From NCBI GenBank assembly GCA_016931365.1, contig JAFGEY010000021.1, positions 1 to 7,799 on the forward strand: a stretch of DNA of 7,799 nt, given 5' to 3'. A model generated the notes under the pieces. The model saw only the letters and a list, made by a program, of their open reading frames with translations. It searched no databases and was not told the DNA's origin. Position 1 is the stretch's first letter; each line of letters starts with the position of its first letter. Positions 1-4,756 of the stretch are shown here, in pieces. The stretch comes from Anaerolineae bacterium. GTDB lineage: Bacteria > Chloroflexota > Anaerolineae > JAFGEY01. Made by a program: the position numbers and the translations under genes.

Positions 1-119
1 ACCGTCCATCTGGAAAACGAGAGTGCTTGGGCAATCTTGGCATCCGATTCGCCTGCCTGAGCGCGTTCGACGATCTCTAGCCGCTGCCAGAGTGTGGTTT
101 CACCATACGTGTGCACCAT
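1..119 (-). CDS. Partial helix-turn-helix protein, probable transposase N-terminus
   Basis: The minus strand is open from an ATG at 119-117 to the left window edge, giving about 39 residues that begin MVHTYGETTLWQRLEIVE. The stretch ERAQAGESDAKIAQALSFSR has the spacing of a helix-turn-helix of the homeodomain-like type found at the N-terminus of many IS transposases and related integrases. The start is well supported: the reverse strand has AGGAGG (complement of 125-130) five bases before the ATG and a good promoter just upstream. The catalytic part lies outside the window, so the IS family cannot be assigned and a plain DNA-binding regulator cannot be excluded. What is seen is the start, ribosome site and HTH-like pattern; calling it a transposase is inference, helped by the repeats upstream. 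Confidence 0.6.
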   Translation of the reverse strand, partial: MVHTYGETTLWQRLEIVERAQAGESDAKIAQALSFSRWT

Positions 120-149
120 CTTGGCCTCCTGATCTCTGATGAGGCCAAG
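120..149 (-). repeat. Inverted repeat covering the ribosome site of the HTH gene
   Basis: CTTGGCCTC (120-128) and GAGGCCAAG (141-149) are perfect 9-bp inverted arms around a 12-base loop. On the minus-strand transcript the proximal arm contains part of the AGGAGG ribosome site (125-130) and abuts the start codon, so folding would hide the site. A transcript begun at the gene's own promoter (start near 141) would lack most of the distal arm. A read-through transcript from outside would have both arms. Confidence 0.6.
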
Positions 150-176
150 TGTACTCTGATGGCGCTTTGTGCTCAA
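148..176 (-). promoter_or_regulatory. Sigma70-type promoter of the minus-strand HTH gene
   Basis: Reading the minus strand, TTGAGC (176-171) is followed by a 17-base spacer and TACACT (153-148), both close to consensus. The expected transcript start is near base 141, about 22 bases before the ATG at 119. This position matters because it would cut off the distal arm of the hairpin at 120-149. Confidence 0.55.
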
Positions 177-186
177 CCGGCACGAT

Positions 187-231
187 TTTATGAGACTTTG
201 TTAATGTGTAGGGGTATGAGTTTATGAGACT
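187..231. repeat. Two 11-bp direct repeats upstream of the probable transposase
   Basis: TTTATGAGACT occurs at 187-197 and again at 221-231, 34 bp apart start to start. The outer copy sits in GAGTTTATGAGACTC, whose ends GAGT/ACTC are themselves inverted. Repeated short motifs just upstream of a transposase gene are often transposase-binding terminal or subterminal repeats, so the element may end near 231. No target-site duplication or opposite end can be seen here, so the boundary is uncertain. Confidence 0.4.
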
Positions 232-592
232 CGTCATTTCTTGTCAAAACACCACGTGCACAATTCCGCACAGATGACATACGCGCCAAACTCTCTTCGA
301 GCTTGGCGCGTATGCCGTCTACAAGCGTAAGACTGGCGGCCAGAAGAGTGAAACCCGTGTGGCATTTCTTGTGCTGATCTCGTGCTGAGATTGAGCACTG
401 CACCGACGTGCCAGCCTGGCCGGTATAGAGCCAGCGTCCAGCGCGCAACAAGGAAACCAAACCCTGCCGCCGCGCTCTTGGAATATCCCTGGAGCCAGCA
501 CAATGATCTGACACCCAATTGGAACTGTGCTCTACTGATCCCTACTGGGCCAACCTTAAAATTCATGAATGTTAGGTGAATCTTGGGGTCAT
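232..592. other. Non-coding stretch, no supported gene
   Basis: No reading frame here has a convincing ribosome site, conserved motif or plausible protein. The open frames on the minus strand (for example 234-566) give low-complexity, cysteine- and arginine-mixed sequence typical of chance. Structure present: the 12-bp inverted repeat at 278-314, and an imperfect hairpin at 371-398 (GTGCT/AGCAC outside ATCTC/GAGAT). The stretch may be the decayed flank of a mobile element. Confidence 0.5.
278..314. repeat. 12-bp perfect inverted repeat
   Basis: CATACGCGCCAA (278-289) and TTGGCGCGTATG (303-314) are perfect inverse complements around a 13-base loop, which itself contains CTC-TTC-GAG (293-301). 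There is no T-tract on either side, so it is not an obvious terminator. It could be a mobile-element relic or a protein-binding site. Confidence 0.5.
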
Positions 593-686
593 TTTGTGGG
601 ACATGATGCGTTCTTTTCCTCGCGGTTCACACTATTTGTGGGATAAGGTCGTGGTTTCGTTAACGAATGATTAACAAATGTGGGAT
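593..686. repeat. Three TGTGGGA direct repeats spaced exactly 42 bp
   Basis: TGTGGGA starts at 595, 637 and 679, a constant 42-bp period (about four helical turns). The first two copies extend to TTTGTGGGA (593-601, 635-643), and the second and third share TGTGGGAT. Constant phasing puts all three on one face of the DNA, as expected for a multi-site binding protein. They lie between the non-coding stretch and the nrdR promoter and could be regulator sites for nrdR or subterminal repeats of a mobile element. Confidence 0.5.
656..667. repeat. 12-bp perfect palindrome TTCGTTAACGAA
   Basis: TTCGTTAACGAA is a perfect palindrome placed between the second and third TGTGGGA repeats, about 70 bp upstream of the nrdR -35 box. 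A dimeric repressor or activator could bind such a site. No regulator is identified. Confidence 0.4.
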
Positions 687-733
687 GAAATCTCAAAAAC
701 CAGTTCAGACTATCCGAATAGGGTTATTTTCCT

Positions 734-762
734 TTGCCTTTTCCAGACGTTTATGGTATCAT
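734..762 (+). promoter_or_regulatory. Probable promoter of nrdR (extended -10)
   Basis: TTGCCT (734-739), a 17-base spacer and TATCAT (757-762), with TGG directly before the -10 giving an extended -10 element. Transcription would start near 769, leaving a leader of about 215 bases before nrdR. TTGACG at 794-799 is another possible -35 but has no good -10 at 16-18 bp spacing. Confidence 0.45.
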
Positions 763-777
763 TACCGCCACTCCTGA

Positions 778-793
778 ATACTATATTTTGTGT
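778..793. promoter_or_regulatory. NrdR box 1 (candidate)
   Basis: ATACTATATTTTGTGT resembles the known NrdR-box consensus (ACACWATATATWGTGT type), differing at about two of 16 positions as I align it. It lies 207 bp before the nrdR start and just downstream of the probable promoter, with a second site in phase. NrdR binds paired boxes upstream of RNR operons and often of its own gene, so autoregulation is the natural reading. Confidence 0.55.
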
Positions 794-808
794 TTGACGG
801 GGGGAAAA

Positions 809-824
809 TCACTACACCTAGTAG
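809..824. promoter_or_regulatory. NrdR box 2 (candidate, weaker)
   Basis: TCACTACACCTAGTAG keeps the CACTA and TAGT half-site cores but only about 10 of 16 consensus positions. Its support is the spacing: it starts 31 bp after box 1, leaving 15 bp between them, which is the spacing known for paired NrdR boxes. A low-affinity second box beside a strong one is common. Confidence 0.45.
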
Positions 825-984
825 TTTATTTGGATGATCCTGGTCAAAGATTTACTCCTTGCTAGCTCTTGCTTTTTACCCATCTGATTTCTATCTTTGC
901 GCTTAGGCCTGCATTGATCCATTCCATAATTGCGTTTCATGTTTCATTTTGTATTGTTGTTTGCCGGGAAGGTTAGGGGCAGGG
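825..984 (+). other. Leader of nrdR, pyrimidine-rich, no known riboswitch seen
   Basis: The sequence between the NrdR boxes and nrdR is AT- and pyrimidine-rich and carries no reading frame I would call. I see no cobalamin-riboswitch-like core (the class sometimes linked to RNR genes) and no strong hairpin beyond GGATGATCC at 832-840. Purine-rich TAGGGG at 974-979, six bases before the ATG at 985, is the likely ribosome site. Confidence 0.4.
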
Positions 985-1443
985 ATGAAATGTCCATATT
1001 GCGGGGTTGATGACTCTCGTGTGATCGACACGCGCTCTTCGGGTGACCGCATTCGCCGCCGCCGGCAGTGCATCGACTGCGAGCGGCGGTTTACAACCTA
1101 TGAATATATCGCCCTGATCAATCCCATCGTAGTCAAGACCGATGGTCGCCGCGAAGAGTTTGACCGCGACAAACTGATGTTGGGCATTCGCAAGGCCTGT
1201 GCCAAACGCCCCATCTCGGTAGAAGACCTGGAAAAGCTGGTCGATCAGGTGGCGACCGATTTGCAGCATTTGGGCAAGGTTGAAATTGAAAGCCGCATCA
1301 TCGGCCATTTCGTGATGGAGCGTCTCAAAGACATCGACGAAATTGCCTATCTGCTTTTTGCGTCGGTGTATATGCCGATCACCGATTTGGAGGGGATGAA
1401 GGTCGAGGTAGATCGCCTCTTGATGTACCGTTCAAAGCGTTGA
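985..1443 (+). CDS. nrdR: Transcriptional repressor NrdR
   Basis: The 152-residue product matches NrdR in length and order of parts. A zinc ribbon comes first, with C3-P-Y-C6 and C29-I-D-C32 and the hallmark RRRRQC...RRFTTYE. An ATP-cone follows from about residue 46, with VVKTDGRREEFDRDKL and the region ACAKRPIS. NrdR binds ATP/dATP through the cone and represses ribonucleotide reductase genes at NrdR boxes; two candidates lie upstream. I chose ATG 985 because NrdR proteins begin MKCPYC and TAGGGG precedes it. An upstream TTG at 949 would add 12 residues unlike the family. The gene stands 170 bp before nrdD on the same strand, so the repressor is encoded beside its target. Identification is firm; the regulatory circuit is inferred from family knowledge. 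Confidence 0.96.
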   Translation: MKCPYCGVDDSRVIDTRSSGDRIRRRRQCIDCERRFTTYEYIALINPIVVKTDGRREEFDRDKLMLGIRKACAKRPISVEDLEKLVDQVATDLQHLGKVEIESRIIGHFVMERLKDIDEIAYLLFASVYMPITDLEGMKVEVDRLLMYRSKR

Positions 1444-1507
1444 ACGGACAATTGAGCTACTGTGTAGGACTGCCTTGAGCGATCATCAAACGGCAGCTTG
1501 GCACAGA

Positions 1508-1543
1508 CTGAGGGGGCATTTCGATGCCCTTTGTTTGTCTCAG
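1508..1543 (+). terminator. Terminator-like hairpin between nrdR and nrdD
   Basis: GGGCAT (1514-1519), loop TTCG, ATGCCC (1524-1529) form a stable six-pair stem with a UUCG-type loop, followed by TTTGTTTGT (1530-1538). An outer CTGAG/CTCAG pair (1508-1512, 1539-1543) could enclose it. The interrupted T-tract suggests partial termination, which would make nrdR and nrdD expression unequal rather than fully separate. No clear promoter for nrdD follows it. Confidence 0.5.
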
Positions 1544-1564
1544 GTGACTATGCCTGAATGAGAA

Positions 1565-1587
1565 AAAGCCTGATTGGCCCTGGCTTT
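1565..1587 (+). repeat. Small inverted repeat before nrdD
   Basis: AAAGCC (1565-1570) and GGCTTT (1582-1587) can pair around an 11-base loop, with GTTCGGTTT after. It lies 17 bases before the nrdD ribosome site AGGAGGG (1604-1610). It is weak and could be chance; together with the hairpin at 1508-1543 it gives the nrdR-nrdD gap two consecutive structures. Confidence 0.3.
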
Positions 1588-1613
1588 GTTCGGTTTAGGA
1601 ATGAGGAGGGAAA

Positions 1614-3653
1614 ATGCCCATCGACCGCGTGATCAAGCGTGACAACAGTATCGTACCCTTTGATCGAAAACGAATTGAGAACGCGATTTATGCTGCTGCG
1701 AATGCCATCGGCAACGGGGAAGGCCATCAATGGGCGGAGACGTTGTCCTGGGCCACCCTGGGCATTCTCGACGAGCGTTTCGGCCACAACGGACATTATC
1801 CGCATGTTGAGGATGTTCAAGATATCGTCGAAGAAGTGCTGATCAAGTCGGGCCGCCCGCGCGTAGCCAAGGCGTACATTCTCTATCGACAGCGCCGTGC
1901 CGAGACGCGTGAAACACAGCGTATGCTTCTCGACGGGGTCAAGCTGGTCGAAGATTACCTTCAACGCGCCGACTGGAGAGTCAACGAGAATAGCAATATG
2001 AACTATTCTCTCCAGGGGCTCAACTTTTACATTGCCTCTTCGATTGCGGCCAGCTATTGGTTGCAAAAGGTTTACCCGCCGGAGGTGCAAAAAGCACACA
2101 CTGAGGGCGATTTCCACATTCATGACCTGGGGATGCTGTCTACTTATTGCTGTGGCTGGGACCTGCAAGAGCTGCTGCGCGTTGGCTTTGGCGGCGTGAC
2201 GGCCAAACTGGAAAGCGCGCCCCCCAAGCATCTGCGCACGGCGCTGGGACAGTTGGTCAACTTTTTCTACACCCTGCAAGGCGAGTCGGCGGGCGCGCAG
2301 GCGGTCTCTAACTTTGATACCTTGTTAGCGCCTTTTGTTCGTTATGATGGTCTCGATTACAAAGGGGTCAAACAGGCTATCCAGGAGTTTATCTTTAACA
2401 TCAATGTTCCTACACGGGTGGGATTCCAGACACCCTTTACAAATATTACCTTTGATTTGTCTCCCTCATCGGTTTTATGCGATCAATCGGTCATCGTCGG
2501 CGGCAAGCTGCAAGAGGAGACCTATGGTGATTTTCAACTTGAAATGGACATGATCAACCGCGCCTTTGCCGAGATCATGCTTGAGGGCGACGCCAGGGGA
2601 CGGGTGTTCACCTTTCCTATTCCCACCTACAATATTTCCAAGGGTTTTGATTGGGACAACCCTATGCTCGAACCGATCTGGCGGATGACGGCCAAGTATG
2701 GCATTCCCTACTTTTCCAACTTTATCAACAGCGATATGAAACCCGAAGACGCGCGCAGTATGTGCTGCCGCTTGCGGCTGGATAACCGCGAGTTGCGCAA
2801 GCGCGGCGGCGGCCTCTTTGGTGCGAACCCGCTCACCGGGTCGGTGGGGGTGGTGACGATCAATATGCCGCGCCTGGGCTATCTGGCCGAGGATGAAGCC
2901 GATTTTATGGATCGGCTGGCACGCCTGATGGACATTGCTCGCACCAGCCTGGAGATCAAGCGCAAGGTTTTGGAGCAGCATACTGAGCAAGGCCTGTACC
3001 CGTACAGCCGTTTTTACCTCGGTCAGATCAAGCAAAGTCAGGGCAGCTATTGGGCCAACCACTTTTCGACCATTGGCCTGAACGGGATGAACGAAGCCTG
3101 CCTCAACTTTTTAGGCCAGGACATTGCCGCGCCGGAAGGCAAAGCCTTTGCCATACGCGTGCTCCAGTTTATGCGCGACCGGCTGGCCGAATACCAGGAT
3201 GAAGCGCTCTTTAACCTGGAGGCCACGCCCGCCGAAGGGGCTTCCTATCGGCTGGCCAAGGCTGATCGGCAATGCTATCCCGATATCATCGCTGCCGGCA
3301 CCGATGACGTGCCCTATTATACCAACTCGACCCATCTGCCGGTGGGCTGCACGCATGATATTTTCGAAGCCCTGGAGCATCAGGATGATTTGCAGACCAT
3401 GTATACCGGCGGCACGGTGCTGCACGGCTTTCTGGGCGAGCAGATCGACGACTGGAAGCAGGCGCGGCTGATGGTGCAGCGCATCGCCGAGAATTTCCAC
3501 CTGCCCTATTACACACTCACGCCGACGTTCAGCATTTGTCCCATTCACGGCTACATCGCCGGCGAGCACGAGTTCTGCCCTTACGATCACAGTGAAGAGG
3601 ATGTTGAACGCTACGGCGTTTCGGCGGAGCGCGTGCCCACCTTTGCAGCGTGA
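1614..3653 (+). CDS. nrdD: Class III ribonucleoside-triphosphate reductase body, lacking its glycyl-radical domain
   Basis: The 679-residue protein is the catalytic part of oxygen-sensitive anaerobic RNR, which reduces NTPs to dNTPs. An ATP-cone (residues 1 to about 92; VIKRDNSIVPFDRKR) controls activity. The 10-stranded barrel carries family motifs: DFHIHDL (166-172), STYCCGWDL with C179/C180, LQGESAGAQAVSNFDT (221-236), SMCCR with C384/C385, and RGGGLFGANPLTGS (397-410). A zinc-site region follows at CPIHGY (642-647) and CPYDH (655-659); the usual final cysteine is D658, with H659 next. The protein then stops at PTFAA, before the RVxGYL glycyl-radical motif that ends normal NrdD; that motif is in the next gene. 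Two in-frame stops (TGA 3651, TAA 3660) separate them. Start: ATG with AGGAGGG four bases upstream. The motif set resembles Thermotoga-type NrdD. Confidence 0.95.
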   Translation: MPIDRVIKRDNSIVPFDRKRIENAIYAAANAIGNGEGHQWAETLSWATLGILDERFGHNGHYPHVEDVQDIVEEVLIKSGRPRVAKAYILYRQRRAETRETQRMLLDGVKLVEDYLQRADWRVNENSNMNYSLQGLNFYIASSIAASYWLQKVYPPEVQKAHTEGDFHIHDLGMLSTYCCGWDLQELLRVGFGGVTAKLESAPPKHLRTALGQLVNFFYTLQGESAGAQAVSNFDTLLAPFVRYDGLDYKGVKQAIQEFIFNINVPTRVGFQTPFTNITFDLSPSSVLCDQSVIVGGKLQEETYGDFQLEMDMINRAFAEIMLEGDARGRVFTFPIPTYNISKGFDWDNPMLEPIWRMTAKYGIPYFSNFINSDMKPEDARSMCCRLRLDNRELRKRGGGLFGANPLTGSVGVVTINMPRLGYLAEDEADFMDRLARLMDIARTSLEIKRKVLEQHTEQGLYPYSRFYLGQIKQSQGSYWANHFSTIGLNGMNEACLNFLGQDIAAPEGKAFAIRVLQFMRDRLAEYQDEALFNLEATPAEGASYRLAKADRQCYPDIIAAGTDDVPYYTNSTHLPVGCTHDIFEALEHQDDLQTMYTGGTVLHGFLGEQIDDWKQARLMVQRIAENFHLPYYTLTPTFSICPIHGYIAGEHEFCPYDHSEEDVERYGVSAERVPTFAA

Positions 3654-3690
3654 TCGAGATAAAAGTTGGGTATTTTCAGGAGGGGAGCGT

Positions 3691-3709
3691 TCGAACTCGC
3701 AGAGTTCGA
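3691..3709 (+). repeat. Perfect 8-bp hairpin between nrdD and the small glycyl-radical gene
   Basis: TCGAACTC (3691-3698), loop GCA, GAGTTCGA (3702-3709). It sits in the 90-bp gap after nrdD, just after an unused ribosome-site-like AGGAGGGG (3679-3685 region). There is no immediate T-tract, so RNA processing or stability is more likely than termination. It may set the ratio of the two reductase parts. Confidence 0.5.
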
Positions 3710-3732
3710 TGTATCCGTTTTTCGTTCAAGAT

Positions 3733-3738
3733 GGAGGT
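3733..3738 (+). promoter_or_regulatory. Strong ribosome binding site of the small glycyl-radical gene
   Basis: GGAGGT lies five bases before ATG 3744. It shows that the small protein is translated on its own, so the split of NrdD is not simply an internal stop error in a single reading frame. Confidence 0.7.
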
Positions 3739-3743
3739 CAAAC

Positions 3744-3953
3744 ATGGCAGAAAAAAAGGTCCCCTGTGAGGTCTATTCGCGCGTGGTTGGCTACCTGCGC
3801 CCGGTACAAAACTGGAACAAAGGCAAGCGCCAGGAGTTTCATGAGCGCAAGCCCTACCGCGTGGCAAGTGAGCCTGAAAAGCTCCCGATCGAAGAGATAG
3901 CTCAACCCGAAGGGTCGGACAAACCCGTTGGATTTGACAAGCCAGCCGACTAG
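3744..3953 (+). CDS. Stand-alone glycyl-radical domain of class III RNR (NrdD C-terminal part)
   Basis: This 69-residue protein begins MAEKKVPCEVYSRVVGYLRP and continues with the NWNKGKRQEFHERK segment found at the end of complete NrdD proteins. The motif RVVGYL contains the radical glycine, here G16, which NrdG would activate. C8 lies where complete proteins have the link to the zinc site. Residues 41-69 are an acidic, proline-rich tail with a repeated DKP, which I do not recognise from normal NrdD. It has its own strong ribosome site (GGAGGT, 3733-3738) five bases before the ATG, 90 bp after nrdD and in the same frame but behind two stops. A TTG at 3666 would add 26 unconvincing residues. 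Its stop abuts the nrdG start. The likely role is to dock into NrdD and supply the radical, as YfiD/GrcA can for pyruvate formate-lyase. Confidence 0.88.
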   Translation: MAEKKVPCEVYSRVVGYLRPVQNWNKGKRQEFHERKPYRVASEPEKLPIEEIAQPEGSDKPVGFDKPAD

Positions 3954-4649
3954 ATGCACATCAAGGGATGGGTCAAATCCACACTGTTGGATTACCCGAG
4001 CCAAGTTGCAACCTCCCTTTTTTGTGGAGGTTGCAACTTGCATTGTCCAAGTTGTCACAACCGCGACCTGGTCCTCTCGCCCTACGACCTGCCCGACATT
4101 CCAGAGGCAGAGGTGCTGGCCTTTCTTGAAAAACGCCGCGGTCTGCTGGATGGGGTCGTGATCAGCGGCGGCGAACCGACCTTGCAACCCGACCTGCCCG
4201 AATTTTGCCGCCAGGTGCGCGAGATGGGCTATCTGGTCAAGCTGGACACCAACGGCTATCGCCCCGACGTGCTCGGACGTTTGCTCGATGATAGACTGCT
4301 CGATTACGTGGCGATGGACCTCAAAGCGCCTCCGATTAGGTATGATCTGCTGGCCGGCATTGAGGTCGATATGCGCCTTATCCAACGCAGCGTCGATCTG
4401 TTGAAGGGAGGCGAGATCGATTATGAATTTCGCACCACGGTCGTGCCCGGTTTGCTGGCGGCGGAAGACATCGAGTCGATCGTACGCTGGGTTTCCGGCG
4501 CACGGCGCTATTTTTTGCAGCAGTTTGTCCCCCACAACACGCTCGATCTATCGCTGGGCGAGCTGTCGCCCTACCTGCCCGATCAATTGGAGGCGATGGC
4601 CGCATCGGCGCGGGCGCATATCGCACAGGTGGCTGTGCGCGGCATTTGA
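3954..4649 (+). CDS. nrdG: Anaerobic RNR activating protein, radical SAM (NrdG2-type)
   Basis: The 231-residue protein starts MHIKGWVKSTLLDYPS, typical of the longer NrdG family. The radical-SAM motif is C27-N-L-H-C31-P-S-C34 (CX3CX2C), which holds a 4Fe-4S cluster. Further family signs are SGGEPT (71-76, SAM binding), LDTNG (97-101) and MDLKAPP (121-127). It cleaves S-adenosylmethionine and draws a hydrogen from the RNR glycine. The length exceeds the roughly 150 residues of E. coli NrdG and fits the NrdG2 type. The ATG directly follows the TAG of the glycyl-radical gene with no strong ribosome site, so translation is probably coupled to it; the activase is thus tied to the very domain it activates. 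Codons 17-29 carry a perfect 15-bp hairpin. C24 is an extra cysteine just ahead of the cluster motif. Confidence 0.94.
   Translation: MHIKGWVKSTLLDYPSQVATSLFCGGCNLHCPSCHNRDLVLSPYDLPDIPEAEVLAFLEKRRGLLDGVVISGGEPTLQPDLPEFCRQVREMGYLVKLDTNGYRPDVLGRLLDDRLLDYVAMDLKAPPIRYDLLAGIEVDMRLIQRSVDLLKGGEIDYEFRTTVVPGLLAAEDIESIVRWVSGARRYFLQQFVPHNTLDLSLGELSPYLPDQLEAMAASARAHIAQVAVRGI
4002..4040 (+). repeat. 15-bp perfect hairpin inside nrdG, codon-aligned
   Basis: CAAGTTGCAACCTCC (4002-4016) and GGAGGTTGCAACTTG (4026-4040) are exact inverse complements with a 9-base loop. Each arm is exactly five codons (QVATS and GGCNL) and the loop is three codons (LFC). The right arm encodes C27 of the radical-SAM motif. There is no T-tract after it. 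CAAGTTG at 4048-4054 could pair instead with CAACTTG (4034-4040), giving a competing 7-bp hairpin. Confidence 0.75.
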
Positions 4650-4665
4650 TGTTATTTTGCGAACG

Positions 4666-4694
4666 TTGACGAATCCCCAAAAATCTGTTACAAT
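4666..4694 (+). promoter_or_regulatory. Promoter of the metallo-hydrolase gene
   Basis: TTGACG (4666-4671), a 17-base spacer, and TACAAT (4689-4694) preceded by TGT, giving an extended -10. It is the best promoter-like sequence in the window, 63 bp before ATG 4757. A second TACAAT at 4699-4704 lacks a matching -35. It marks a new transcription unit after nrdG. Confidence 0.7.
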
Positions 4695-4756
4695 GCCCTA
4701 CAATAGAAATTGATAGCTGTTGTGGGGCATTTGCGATCAAAAGGAGTAAGAGTGCC

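Noticed and set aside
234..566. Minus-strand open frame of 110 codons in the left non-coding region, and its overlapping frames
   Set aside because: No ribosome site, no motif and irregular composition; several frames are open at once, as expected by chance.
629..644. A further NrdR box at ACACTATTTGTGGGAT
   Set aside because: Only the left half fits the consensus, it has no partner at the usual spacing, and it overlaps the 42-bp TGTGGGA array that explains it better.
949..984. TTG start for nrdR giving 12 more residues
   Set aside because: NrdR proteins begin MKCPYC, and ATG 985 has a purine-rich site at a suitable distance.
232..984. CRISPR array, tRNA or riboswitch in the long non-coding region
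   Set aside because: No regular repeat-spacer units of CRISPR size, no tRNA cloverleaf arms and no recognisable riboswitch core were seen.
1548..2279. Long minus-strand open frame opposite nrdD, and similar ones opposite nrdG and the membrane-protein gene (6682-7773)
   Set aside because: These are shadows of strongly conserved plus-strand genes in GC-rich sequence and show no family motifs.
3651..3662. Stop-codon readthrough or selenocysteine at TGA 3651 that would fuse NrdD with the small protein
   Set aside because: A second in-frame stop (TAA 3660) follows three codons later, and the small gene has its own strong ribosome site and ATG.
3592..3900. Open frame overlapping the nrdD end and the small glycyl-radical gene, including an ATG at 3709
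   Set aside because: It is out of frame with both real genes, has no usable ribosome site at 3709 and gives no recognisable protein; the overlapping frame has clear NrdD motifs.
4026..4045. GGAGGT in the nrdG hairpin as a ribosome site for an internal TTG start
   Set aside because: A start there would remove C27 of the iron-sulfur motif, so the product could not be an active radical-SAM enzyme.
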